A stretch of 27,500 nt of DNA from Chloroflexota bacterium (GTDB taxonomy: Bacteria > Chloroflexota > Chloroflexia > QHBQ01 > JADMIH01), in assembly GCA_015478675.1 (NCBI GenBank), contig JADMIH010000037.1:1-27500 (forward strand). The letters are read 5' to 3'. This document shows positions 1-8,144 of the stretch, piece by piece (position 1 is the stretch's first letter; every line of letters starts with the position of its first letter). The notes beneath the pieces were generated by a model. That model saw only the letters and a program-made list of their open reading frames with translations. It ran no database searches and was not told the DNA's origin. Made by a program: the position numbers and the translations under genes.

Positions 1-1023
1 CCTGTGAACTATGCGGCCGGTTCCCCGGCCACAGGCGTGTTGGGCACGCCGACCGGGGCTGGATTAACATCTGCTTACGCCAGTAGAACAAGCATCGTGC
101 TGCCCGCTGTGCTGCCCGCAACGCGAGGAGCTTCGGCACAGCTCGCCATATCGCCAACAGTGCCGAAGCCACAGCCCTTTGGCAGCAACTTGCCTATCAC
201 AGCGCTATCCAGGCATGCAGCACAGGGTATGATCGGGCAATCTTCTCGCCTGGCCAGCCTGGCTCCGACTGCCTCGCCGCAGGGTGTTACGGCGTTCGTA
301 CCCGCAGCGACACGGCCTTCTATGGTCATGCGCACACCGCAGCAGATGTCCTCCACACTTGCCCCTTATGTTGCAGAAGATAGCAGCGCCGATCTGTTGA
401 TGGATGCTGGTGAGGTCGAGACGCTGCTGCATTCACTTTACGCGCCCGATCCTATGGGCCTCGATATGCCTCTCGCTATTCCTTACACCGGCTTTGCATC
501 TGCACCGGAAGAGATTGCTTACCCACAGCAAGCAGGAGCGGATCAGCTATTCGGCGGCTACGCAGCGGAGACGAGCGTTTCTTCGACAGATGAAGAGTGG
601 GCGGCAGCAGATCTTGCCTTCCCTGAGCCTCGTGAGCAGGTAGGCTGGCCTGTGCCCTCGCGCAGCGAGCGGTCAGCCGCAGCAACTATTACCGACTACT
701 CTTGGGGTCCAGGCAGCGACGATGCAGCTTCGAACGAGGCCTCCGTCTGGGCCGACGTGGTGGCTTCGGCAGTCGACTCCGGCCCGGGCATCAGCGCACC
801 TTCTTACGCGCCCGCCCTGGCGCTTGCGGGCGACGAGCGCGCGCAGGGCCAGCCATCACAGGGTGGCGGCGGAGGCGGAGGAGGCGGCCAACAAGAAGAG
901 CAAAGGACTGCTGAGGGCAGTAAGCCCGGCCCCGATCCAGCTGAACTGGACGCATTAGCCGATACAGTCTACGACATCATACGCAGAAGGATAACAGTGG
1001 AGCGAGAGCGTTATCTCGCTTGA
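1..1023 (+). CDS. Pro/Ala/Ser-rich CIS-associated protein with conserved C-terminal helix (5' partial)
   Basis: The reading frame is open to the first base, so the true start probably lies upstream; a GTG at 4 is the first possible start inside the window. The visible 339 residues are low-complexity and rich in Ala, Pro, Ser and Gly, and include a run of nine glycines encoded around 862-890. The only well-ordered part is the last 25 or so residues, a charged amphipathic helix (LADTVYDIIRRR followed by ERERYLA). From memory, helices of this kind end proteins encoded just before the LysM tube-type gene in other extracellular CIS loci, which matches its place here. The role is unknown. A structural linker or tube/baseplate adaptor whose C-terminal helix docks on a partner is an inference. 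It is followed by the LysM gene after 47 bases. Confidence 0.6.
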   Translation, partial: PVNYAAGSPATGVLGTPTGAGLTSAYASRTSIVLPAVLPATRGASAQLAISPTVPKPQPFGSNLPITALSRHAAQGMIGQSSRLASLAPTASPQGVTAFVPAATRPSMVMRTPQQMSSTLAPYVAEDSSADLLMDAGEVETLLHSLYAPDPMGLDMPLAIPYTGFASAPEEIAYPQQAGADQLFGGYAAETSVSSTDEEWAAADLAFPEPREQVGWPVPSRSERSAAATITDYSWGPGSDDAASNEASVWADVVASAVDSGPGISAPSYAPALALAGDERAQGQPSQGGGGGGGGGQQEEQRTAEGSKPGPDPAELDALADTVYDIIRRRITVERERYLA

Positions 1024-1047
1024 TGCACGGGGCAGATGCACGGGGCA
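1022..1047 (+). repeat. 13-bp tandem direct repeat at a gene junction
   Basis: The 13-mer gatgcacggggca occurs twice in direct succession (1022-1034 and 1035-1047). It starts inside the stop codon of the upstream gene and ends before the ribosome binding site of the LysM gene. It looks like a simple slippage duplication that lengthens the intergenic spacer; no function is evident. Confidence 0.8.
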
Positions 1048-1070
1048 ACGGTGGATAGGAGATAAAGATC

Positions 1071-1730
1071 ATGTCAGATAACACACAGGACAAGGCGTAC
1101 ATAAAAGACCTTATCAGCAACGAAGAGCTTGAGTGCGTCTTCAGGCCCAAAGAGTTTACCTTCTCCAAGAAGAACGACTGGACCCCGGGCAAAGTGGTTG
1201 GCGCGCAACTTCAGCCGCCGCAGTTTACCGGCAGCGCGCCAATGGAGCTTCAAATGGAACTCCTCTTTGACACTTACGAGGCGGGCACCGACGTTCGAGA
1301 GAAAACAGGCAAGCTCTGGAAAATGATGAAGCTCTCCGAGCAGCGGCGCGACCCGAACACAAATACCAGCGAGCCGCCGCACGTAGAGTTCCGTTGGGGC
1401 GCGTTCTACAGCTTTAAAGCTGTGATTACCACCCTTTCTGAGAAGTTCACCTTGTTCCTCTCAACGGGTGTGCCCGTGCGCTCGCTGGTTTCCGTGCGCT
1501 TCTTGCAGGCGCAAGATATTGAAAGATGGCCCGCGCAAAATCCAACTTCGGGAGGGCGAGAGGGCTACGCCATGCACGTCGTCAAGCAAGGCGAGACGAT
1601 AGATTGGATCGCCTTCGCTGAGTACGGCTCAAGCAATGCTTGGCGGCAACTGGCGGATGCTAACCATCTTGATGATCCCAGCAATTTACAGCCAGGCCAA
1701 CGTCTCTTGATACCACCGCTGAACGACTAG
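1071..1730 (+). CDS. CIS tube-type/LysM baseplate protein (Afp7-like)
   Basis: This 219-residue protein has the two-part layout of the Afp7 family. Residues 1 to about 155 match the CIS tube-type domain, with the typical opening AYIKDL, then a beta segment FRPKEFTFSK, and later LQMELLFDTYEAGTDVR. Residues 168-217 form a LysM domain (HVVKQGETIDWIAFAEYG through PGQRLLIPP). In related particles this protein sits at the junction of tube and spike in the baseplate hub, and its LysM domain helps hold the hub together. The ATG at 1071 has an AGGAG at 1057-1061. The next gene is the spike, the usual Afp7-Afp8 order. The identification is secure from domain order and neighbours. Confidence 0.93.
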   Translation: MSDNTQDKAYIKDLISNEELECVFRPKEFTFSKKNDWTPGKVVGAQLQPPQFTGSAPMELQMELLFDTYEAGTDVREKTGKLWKMMKLSEQRRDPNTNTSEPPHVEFRWGAFYSFKAVITTLSEKFTLFLSTGVPVRSLVSVRFLQAQDIERWPAQNPTSGGREGYAMHVVKQGETIDWIAFAEYGSSNAWRQLADANHLDDPSNLQPGQRLLIPPLND

Positions 1731-1808
1731 GCGCGAACCCAGACGTCACTTGCAAATCGCAGCCGAAGAATGATCCGGCAAAATAGCTATAACTAGAAGG
1801 ACCTGAGA

Positions 1809-3704
1809 ATGCCGCAGCGCACAAGCCATATAGACCAGATGTACGTGCAGTGGACCGATGGGGACCTCAGCGGTTCATTCACCGACCTGGAGCCGCGCCT
1901 TGTCGCCAATATCACAAGCGTTGAGGTGGACGACTCTCTATACCTGCCCGACATGTTCATAATTCACCTCCTCGACCCAGACTTGAAGATTCTCCAGGAG
2001 GACTTTTTCAAGCTGGGCCGCAAGATCAAGATTTCGGTGGGTCCGAGGGATACAAACACCCGGTACGAGATCATGCGCGGCGAGATAACCTCAATAGAGC
2101 CTGAGTTGAACGCAGAAATCCGTTCTACCCTTACGGTCAGGGGTTACGACCTGTCACACAAGATGAACCGCACCAGGGTGGTGACTACCTACCAGAACGT
2201 GACGGACTCTGACCTTGCCACCCGCCTGGCGAGCCAGTCGAGCCTGACAAGCCAGGTGACAGCCACATCCATTGTCTACCCCTATTTGATGCAGGCAAAC
2301 CAGACCGATTGGGAGTTCTTATCAGAGCGTGCCCAGCGTATAGGATATCGCCTCTTCGTTGAGGGCAAAAAGTTGCACTTTGAGCCACCCCCTGCATCAC
2401 CTCCTGAGATACCACTCGTGTGGGGAGAGACACTGGAGCGCTTCCGCCCCAAGCTGACGACCGTGGAGCAGATTACCCAGGTGACGGTGCGTGGTTGGGA
2501 CCCCAAAACCAAGGCGGCCATTGTCGGCCAGGTTTCCAGCCCCACAAGCACCATGCAGAACCGCACAAACAATGGGCAGACAGGAGGTAGCACCGTATCG
2601 GCGGCTCACTCGCAACAACCAAAGGGCCTGGTGGTTGACATGCCGGTAGTGAATCAGTCTGAAGCTACCAAGATGGCCCAGGCATTAATGGACAAAACCG
2701 CCGGTGGCTTTATGGAGGGCGAAGGTCGGGCAGGGGGTAATCCTCAGATCCTGGCAGGCTCAGCCGTAAACATCAGTGGTGTCGGAGATCGCTTCAAAGG
2801 CAAATATCTGGTGACGCACGCCCTCCACCGGTACACCGCCGACGGATATAGCACCACCTTCTGGGTGAGCGGCGGCAGCAGTAGTCTCTCTCTCACCGGC
2901 CTCCTCTCAAACAATGGCGGCAACGGCCACGTGATGAACGGCAAGGGGGGCGAAAAGCCAACAGAGAAGGGGATCATGGTCGGCATCGTCACGAATAACA
3001 ACGACCCCGATAACCTGGGCCGCGTGCAGGTGAAGTTCCCTTCGCTCGGCGACAACATCCAGAGCTATTGGTGCCGCCTGGCAAGCAGCATGGCGGGACC
3101 TACACGGGGATTCGCCTACTTCCCTGAAGCCAACGACGAAGTGGTAGTGGCTTTTGAGCATGGCGACCCGAGCAACGCATATGTCCTCGGCGCTGTCTGG
3201 AATGGCGTGGATAAACTCCCCAAGCCACTCTCCAAGCTGGTAACAGGCGGACAGACGATACGCCGTGTGATCCGCAGCCGTAAAGGGCACGAGATCACCA
3301 TTGACGACAGCGGCGAGCCGACCGAGGGCATCATCGTCATAGACAGCACAGAAAAGAACTTTATGCAGATAAAGACCCTTGAGAACAAGATCATCATCAC
3401 CTGCAAGGGCGACCTTGAGATCTCTTCACAGGAAGGCAACATCAGCATCAAAGCCACAATGGGGAAAGTAGATATTCAGGGGCAGCAAAACATAGGTGTT
3501 AAGAGCGACAACGGCAATGTGGCTATCGAAGCCAGCCTCGGCAATGTGGCTATTGAAGCCAGCGCCGGCAAGTCAACCATAAAAGGTCTCGCCGGCGTCG
3601 AAGCCACGAGTGACACCGGTGGGGCCAAGATACAGGGGATGACCACCGATGTGACCGCTACGGCCATGGTTAAGATACAGGGCAGTTTGGTCAAGATCAA
3701 CTAG
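1809..3704 (+). CDS. VgrG-like central spike protein (Afp8-like)
   Basis: This 631-residue protein forms the baseplate spike. Residues 1 to about 370 correspond to the gp27/late-control-D-like hub domain. Residues about 388-470 are the gp5-type OB-fold, recognisable by GIVTNNNDPDNLGRVQVKFP, the following SYWCRLA, and then NDEVVVAFEHGDP. From about residue 520 to the end the sequence turns into short alternating beta strands (GNISIKA, GKVDIQG, GNVAIEA twice, MVKIQGSLVKIN), as in trimeric beta-helical needles. Residues of the two GNVAIEA units are encoded by nearly identical DNA around 3512-3560. No enzymatic extension follows the needle. The start at 1809 has AGAAGG at 1795-1800. It sits between the LysM gene and the gp25 gene, the standard baseplate order. 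Confidence 0.95.
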   Translation: MPQRTSHIDQMYVQWTDGDLSGSFTDLEPRLVANITSVEVDDSLYLPDMFIIHLLDPDLKILQEDFFKLGRKIKISVGPRDTNTRYEIMRGEITSIEPELNAEIRSTLTVRGYDLSHKMNRTRVVTTYQNVTDSDLATRLASQSSLTSQVTATSIVYPYLMQANQTDWEFLSERAQRIGYRLFVEGKKLHFEPPPASPPEIPLVWGETLERFRPKLTTVEQITQVTVRGWDPKTKAAIVGQVSSPTSTMQNRTNNGQTGGSTVSAAHSQQPKGLVVDMPVVNQSEATKMAQALMDKTAGGFMEGEGRAGGNPQILAGSAVNISGVGDRFKGKYLVTHALHRYTADGYSTTFWVSGGSSSLSLTGLLSNNGGNGHVMNGKGGEKPTEKGIMVGIVTNNNDPDNLGRVQVKFPSLGDNIQSYWCRLASSMAGPTRGFAYFPEANDEVVVAFEHGDPSNAYVLGAVWNGVDKLPKPLSKLVTGGQTIRRVIRSRKGHEITIDDSGEPTEGIIVIDSTEKNFMQIKTLENKIIITCKGDLEISSQEGNISIKATMGKVDIQGQQNIGVKSDNGNVAIEASLGNVAIEASAGKSTIKGLAGVEATSDTGGAKIQGMTTDVTATAMVKIQGSLVKIN

Positions 3705-3780
3705 AGTCGGGGCACTCGGCTCTCAGCCGCGGTTTCACACGCCTTACAGATGCAGAGGCTCAGCAAGGAGCATACAGAGG

Positions 3781-4179
3781 ATGGACAATGGAGATTTTCT
3801 TGGCAGCGGGTGGTCCTTCCCACTCAGGATCAGCCCTACGGGCGGGATCGCCCTCTCCAGGCACGAGTTCGATATAGATGAGGCGATCAGAATCATACTT
3901 AGCACCGCTAAAGGCGAGCGTCATATGCGCCCGCAGTTCGGCTGTGGCATACACGACCTGGTTTTTGCTCCCAATAACGCCACTACCGCTGGACTGGTAG
4001 AAACCTACGTTAGCGAAGCGATAGGCTGGTGGGAGCCGCGTGTAGAGCTACTCAAGGTGCTTGTGGAGACCGACCCTGATGAGCGCAACAAACTGCTCAT
4101 CAACGTCCATTACCGCGTGCGCGCCACCAACGACATGCGCAACCTGGTTTATCCGTTCTACCTGATAAGATCCGAGTAA
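3781..4179 (+). CDS. gp25-like baseplate wedge protein (Afp9-like)
   Basis: This 132-residue protein has the size and sequence character of the gp25/lysozyme-like baseplate family: GWSFPLRISPTGGIALS at the N-terminus, EAIRIILSTAKGERHMRPQFG in the centre, then IHDLVFAPNN and a C-terminal beta segment ending LVYPFYL. The family forms part of the inner baseplate wedge and contacts the first sheath ring; it is not an active lysozyme. The ATG at 3781 is preceded by AAGGAG at 3764-3769. In the Afp locus a PAAR tip gene (afp10) follows at this point, but here the next gene is directly the baseplate J gene. Confidence 0.95.
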   Translation: MDNGDFLGSGWSFPLRISPTGGIALSRHEFDIDEAIRIILSTAKGERHMRPQFGCGIHDLVFAPNNATTAGLVETYVSEAIGWWEPRVELLKVLVETDPDERNKLLINVHYRVRATNDMRNLVYPFYLIRSE

Positions 4180-4250
4180 CATAGATAGATGCGACTTTCA
4201 TAAGCTACATCGCGGCGACTGATACTTATATTAGAATTGCGGAGTGAATA

Positions 4251-6212
4251 ATGGTATTGCCCGTTCCTAAGCTGGACGACCGCACATTTCAAGACCTGGT
4301 AAATGAGACCAAGCGCCAGATACCGCGCTACTGTCCTGAGTGGACGGACCACAACGTCTCTGATCCAGGAGTGACGCTAATTGAGCTATTTGCTTACATG
4401 GTGGATATGCTTCTCTACCGTATAAACCGTGTGCCTGAACGCAACTACGTCAAGTGGCTGGAGATGCTCGGACTTAAGCTGGAGCCGCCTCGCCCGGCAC
4501 GCACCGATGTGACCTTTTACCTCAGTGGACCTCAGCCCGATACCGTGACCCTTCCGGCAGGCACGGAAGTCGCCACCGTGCGAACCGAGTCGCAGCAATC
4601 TATAGGCTTTTCGACCGATGTTGACATGACGATCTACGTGCCAACCCTTTTCCAACTCCTTGTGAGCCGCGATGGGCAGAGCTACCACGATTACTTGCCC
4701 GCCCTGCGTAATCCTTCTCTCAACGTTGGCATATTCCAGGACCCACCGCAGCCAAACGATGCCCTTTATTATGGGTACCACGAGGACCTGCGCGGCCATA
4801 TTCTGCGCCTGACCATAGACAGCCAGATCGAGGGTATAGGTGTTGACCCCAAGGACCCACCCCTCGTCTGGGAATGCTGGAATGCTGAGGCCCAGGAGTG
4901 GGTGCCACTCTACATGGAGTCGGACACCACAGGTGGCCTGAACAGGGGGGGTGAAGTGATCCTGCATGTGCCATATAGTGCGCGGCCTCGCGATATAGAT
5001 GGGCGCGTGGCTTTCTGGCTACGGTGCCGGGCGACCGCCCCGCGCCCTCGCCAGCCCGCCTACTCTGCTGCCCCACGCCTGCGTGAGGTAGAGACAGTGT
5101 CCCTTGGTGGCATTGTGCCCGCCAGCCAGGTAGAACGGATTGAAAACGAAGTGTTAGGGCGCTCAAACGGCAAGCCTGGACAAGAGTGGCTGCTGAACTA
5201 TCCGCCCGTCCTTGAGCGGCGACCTGACGAGGTGCTGCAAGTCGAACAAGAGGATGGCTCTTTCCTTGCTTGGGAAGAGGTGCCCGACTTTGGCGCATCA
5301 CGCCCTGGCGATATGCATTACACACTCGACAGCCTGACGGGTATCATCCGCTTCGGCCCGGCCATACGAGATGCCGGCGGGCGCGAGCTGCAATACGGCT
5401 CTGTGCCGCCTCTAGGCAGCCTGTTGCGCTTCACCCGCTATCGGACAGGAGGGGGGACAAAGGGCAACGTTGGCACAAGCGCAATCAACGTCCTTAAGTC
5501 ATCTATACCTTATATAGCCAGCGTCACCAATGGTGCGCCTGCTATCGGCGGTGAAGACGCCGAAACGCTGGAAATGGCTATGCTTCGTGGCCCACAGATA
5601 TTGCGTGCTCGCTCGCGTGCTGTGACCACCGACGACTTCGAGTACCTGGCGATGCAGGCGACGCCTGAGGTATCCAGAGCGCGTTGCATACCACCTACGC
5701 CGGAAGAAGTAGCAGCCGCCAAAAGTGTCATCAAACTGCTGGTGGTGCCATCAAGCGGGCATACCGATACGCCTATACCGCCTGTAGAGTTGCGTCTCGG
5801 CGATCGGACGCGGCAGGAAGTCATGGATTACTTGAATGCTCGCAGGCTGATCACAGCTTTGTTGCAGCTCGACCCGCCGGACTACCGCTATGTTTGCGTA
5901 GAGGTTGACGTAAAGTCTCGGAAACGCATTAACAAAGATGCGCTCCAGGCTACTATCGAGCGCTCATTATATAGCTTTATAAATCCGGTTAATGGCGGGC
6001 CTGATGGGACCGGCTGGCCCTGGGAGCGCAACCTCTTTCAATCGGAGATTACAGCTCTCGTGCAAAGTGTTGATGGGGTGGAGTACGTGGAAGCGGTGCG
6101 CTTCTTTGTGGCCGACACAGCGACCGGCACTCGCTCCCGTGTTGAGGGAACGGTCACATGCCCACGTAACGGCTTGCTGGCCTCGTTCAGCCATATGGTA
6201 AACGTCAAATGA
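4251..6212 (+). CDS. Baseplate J-like protein (Afp11-like)
   Basis: This 653-residue protein belongs to the putative baseplate assembly (gpJ/gp6-like) family that builds the baseplate wedges. The N-terminal signature is plain: PKLDDRTFQDLVNETKRQIP, then WTDHNVSDPGVTLIELFAYM and a following YRINRVPERNY. A middle part (about 150-330) is beta rich. The J domain proper runs from about residue 370, with the GTSAINVLKSSIPYI segment and VTNGAPAIGGEDAETLE, and ends in a ferredoxin-like C-terminal part (YVCVEVDVKSRKRINKDALQ, SVDGVEYVEAVRFF). The start has GGAG at 4241-4244. Its last codons overlap the start of the next gene by four bases (ATGA), so the two are probably translationally coupled, which fits proteins that assemble together in the wedge. 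Confidence 0.95.
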   Translation: MVLPVPKLDDRTFQDLVNETKRQIPRYCPEWTDHNVSDPGVTLIELFAYMVDMLLYRINRVPERNYVKWLEMLGLKLEPPRPARTDVTFYLSGPQPDTVTLPAGTEVATVRTESQQSIGFSTDVDMTIYVPTLFQLLVSRDGQSYHDYLPALRNPSLNVGIFQDPPQPNDALYYGYHEDLRGHILRLTIDSQIEGIGVDPKDPPLVWECWNAEAQEWVPLYMESDTTGGLNRGGEVILHVPYSARPRDIDGRVAFWLRCRATAPRPRQPAYSAAPRLREVETVSLGGIVPASQVERIENEVLGRSNGKPGQEWLLNYPPVLERRPDEVLQVEQEDGSFLAWEEVPDFGASRPGDMHYTLDSLTGIIRFGPAIRDAGGRELQYGSVPPLGSLLRFTRYRTGGGTKGNVGTSAINVLKSSIPYIASVTNGAPAIGGEDAETLEMAMLRGPQILRARSRAVTTDDFEYLAMQATPEVSRARCIPPTPEEVAAAKSVIKLLVVPSSGHTDTPIPPVELRLGDRTRQEVMDYLNARRLITALLQLDPPDYRYVCVEVDVKSRKRINKDALQATIERSLYSFINPVNGGPDGTGWPWERNLFQSEITALVQSVDGVEYVEAVRFFVADTATGTRSRVEGTVTCPRNGLLASFSHMVNVK

Positions 6213-6892
6213 GTAATCGTATTACCGAGCTAACATCAGCCATATCGGTGGTGCCCGCTATCCCAACGGGTCCATTGACCAACGGCCACAAACCGCCTCT
6301 CTATGGTGATGGCAAGGAACCGGAGCCTTCTACCTACCTTGACTTGCTGCCTGCCATTTACTCAATGGATACCTTTGTTGGCCGCTTCTTGCGGATCTTT
6401 GAGGAAGTGCTCGACCCGATCTCTGTGATGGTTGATAACCAGCCTTACTACTTCGATCCTATGACCGCGCCGCTCGACTTGCTCGAATATATGGCGATAT
6501 GGGTTGATCTTGACGAAGAGGGTGAGGACTGGCCCCTGCCCAAGAGGCGCGCGCTGGTCGCCGCCACCGCCGCGCTCTACCGTCTGCGTGGCACAAAAGC
6601 AGGGCTGAAACGTCACCTCGGCATCTATGCAGGAGGAGCGCCTTTTATACAGGAGCGCACTAACGGCTTCCGATTGGACCCTGATGCGCGCCTGGGGCTG
6701 AACACTTCGATAGGCGAGGAGCGCCAGCACGTCTTTACTGTCACCATCGCCGTGCCTGATCCCAGGAAACTGGACACTGACACACTGAAATCCATAATCG
6801 AGGCTGATAAGCCTGTTGAGACGAGCTACATATTGCGCGTCGTACAACTCGATATAAACAAAGAGAAGAAAAGAGGCAGGGCCGCAAGATAA
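6209..6892 (+). CDS. P2 gpI-type phage tail protein (Afp12-like)
   Basis: This 227-residue protein has the marks of the short tail protein I family found in CIS baseplates: TYLDLLPAIYSMD, GRFLRIFEEVLDPI and DNQPYYFDPMTAPLDLLEYM in the first half, then the RRALVAATAALYRLRGTKAG helix-turn segment and a C-terminal ferredoxin-like piece. In related machines it bridges the J-protein wedge and peripheral baseplate parts such as fibres. It starts inside the stop region of the J gene (four-base overlap). The C-terminus ends in a basic tail (KEKKRGRAAR). The first 40 residues or so are a Pro-rich lead that differs in length among family members. Confidence 0.93.
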   Translation: MSNRITELTSAISVVPAIPTGPLTNGHKPPLYGDGKEPEPSTYLDLLPAIYSMDTFVGRFLRIFEEVLDPISVMVDNQPYYFDPMTAPLDLLEYMAIWVDLDEEGEDWPLPKRRALVAATAALYRLRGTKAGLKRHLGIYAGGAPFIQERTNGFRLDPDARLGLNTSIGEERQHVFTVTIAVPDPRKLDTDTLKSIIEADKPVETSYILRVVQLDINKEKKRGRAAR

Positions 6893-6962
6893 GCCCATTC
6901 ACACCGTTGTTTTAGATTAGCGGGCCGGGCGAATGCTTAGGCCCCCCGCCACTCAGAGAACC

Positions 6963-6969
6963 AGAGGAG
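6963..6969 (+). promoter_or_regulatory. Ribosome binding site selecting the ATG at 6978
   Basis: AGAGGAG lies 8 bases before the ATG at 6978. The frame contains an earlier ATG at 6933, but that one has only GC-rich sequence without a purine-rich site before it, and the extra 15 residues show no family similarity. The start at 6978 is therefore preferred. Confidence 0.75.
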
Positions 6970-6977
6970 TTATACAA

Positions 6978-8141
6978 ATGGACAACGCCGTTCCCCGTGT
7001 ACAACTAAAGCGGGTGAACCCGTTTATGGGCCTGATGATTGACGCAGGCACCTGGCGCGACTCGCATGATTACCATCGCGTTGCCGGGCAAGCGCACGCG
7101 CTCGCCATGCATGGCTGGGGTATAGTGACGGGCCTTGAGGTAGATGCTGCCGACCCTGCGGATCGCTCAGTTTGGATCAGGCCGGGCGTGGCGGTTGACC
7201 CCGAAGGGCGGCTGATTATCGTTGCTCAGCCCTTCCGCTACCAGATCACCAGTCAGGAAGCGGGACAGAGCTACCTTGTGCTGATGTTCCGTGAGATACC
7301 GACCGAGAATGTGATCTCCATCGAAGACGGCGCTGAGCAGCCGAGCAGGATCCTCGAAGCCTACGCTATCTACGAGCGTGACCGCCTCCCCGACCAGGCG
7401 CACGTTGAACTGGCGCGCATCCAACAAAGCGCAGGTAAGAAAGCGATCAAGGATGCTGCCGATCCGGTCTACCCCAAGCAAGATGAGATTGATACGCGCT
7501 ACCGTGAACAGGCCGCTATTCGCCCAGGCCTGCGCACTACCCTCGGCATCTGGAAACCCGCAGATGTAGGCTCATCTCTTGTCCAGCACTTGCCAGGGCC
7601 AAAGCACCTCTTTGACGAGCTGAGCGCCAGCGTTGATTGGCGATTACGCCGCCGCGACCAGCCGCAGGGCACGGGTGACGAGCCTCTCGATTGCGATCTG
7701 TTGCTGATGCCTGTAAGCCCCAACACTAGCTTCAGCGACCCTGAAAAGAAGCAGCTGAAAGCCTTTCTTGATGGTGGTGGTGTGATGCTGGTAGAAGGCT
7801 GCGCCGCTGGGGGCGGGGACGTGCAGAAAGTATTTGCCCTCCTCGCGCAGGCCGTGGGTCGCAAGCCTCAGCCCGTGCAGCGCCAGCACCCTCTGCTTAC
7901 TGCGCGCCATATCTTCGCAGCGCCTCCCCCGGGGGCTGCCGCCGGCCAGCTTATCGAAGCCGACGGACTGCTCCTCAGCACCGCGGATTACACATGCGCC
8001 TGGAATGGCGGCACGCCTGACAAAGCGATGAACCGCGGTGACATACGAACAGCCGTAGAGTTCGCGGAAAACATGTTAACTTACGCACTGGTGCGCCGGG
8101 GCAATGCCCAGCGTGCTCAGCGGAGCGATAGGAGGGGCTAA
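6978..8141 (+). CDS. Baseplate-associated protein fused to a DUF4159-like domain
   Basis: Translated from 6978 this is a 387-residue protein with two parts. Residues about 8-180 resemble a family met in CIS loci whose core reads HGWGIVTGLEV, then WIRPGVAVDPEGRLII; here this follows NPFMGLMIDAGTWRDSHDYH. From about residue 185 the protein changes to an alpha/beta domain that resembles DUF4159 (class I glutamine-amidotransferase-like fold): CDLLLMPVSPNTSFSD, then KKQLKAFLDGGGVMLVEG, QRQHPLL, and a C-terminal WNGGTP. DUF4159 has no established biochemical function. The cysteine in VEGCAAGGG and the QHP triplet are the only polar candidates I can point to. The gene lies between the baseplate wedge genes and the membrane-protein block, and its stop is 3 bases before the next ATG. 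It could link baseplate and membrane proteins, which is inference. Confidence 0.72.
   Translation: MDNAVPRVQLKRVNPFMGLMIDAGTWRDSHDYHRVAGQAHALAMHGWGIVTGLEVDAADPADRSVWIRPGVAVDPEGRLIIVAQPFRYQITSQEAGQSYLVLMFREIPTENVISIEDGAEQPSRILEAYAIYERDRLPDQAHVELARIQQSAGKKAIKDAADPVYPKQDEIDTRYREQAAIRPGLRTTLGIWKPADVGSSLVQHLPGPKHLFDELSASVDWRLRRRDQPQGTGDEPLDCDLLLMPVSPNTSFSDPEKKQLKAFLDGGGVMLVEGCAAGGGDVQKVFALLAQAVGRKPQPVQRQHPLLTARHIFAAPPPGAAAGQLIEADGLLLSTADYTCAWNGGTPDKAMNRGDIRTAVEFAENMLTYALVRRGNAQRAQRSDRRG
8131..8137 (+). promoter_or_regulatory. Strong ribosome binding site inside the upstream gene
   Basis: GGAGGGG sits 7 bases before the ATG at 8145 and lies within the final codons of the DUF4159-like gene, whose stop is at 8139-8141. 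The tight arrangement indicates coupled translation of the baseplate-associated protein and the first Ig-transmembrane protein. Confidence 0.7.
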
Positions 8142-8144
8142 GAT

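Noticed and set aside
3717..3729. CGGCT/AGCCG hairpin after the spike gene as a terminator
   Set aside because: The stem is only 5 bp, has no T-run and lies inside a compact operon.
4227..4232. TATATT as a -10 box before the baseplate J gene
   Set aside because: No acceptable -35 hexamer is found at 16-18 bases and the gene lies within a continuous operon.
6933..6977. Earlier ATG for the DUF4159-fusion gene
   Set aside because: No ribosome binding site precedes it, whereas AGAGGAG lies 8 bases before the ATG at 6978.
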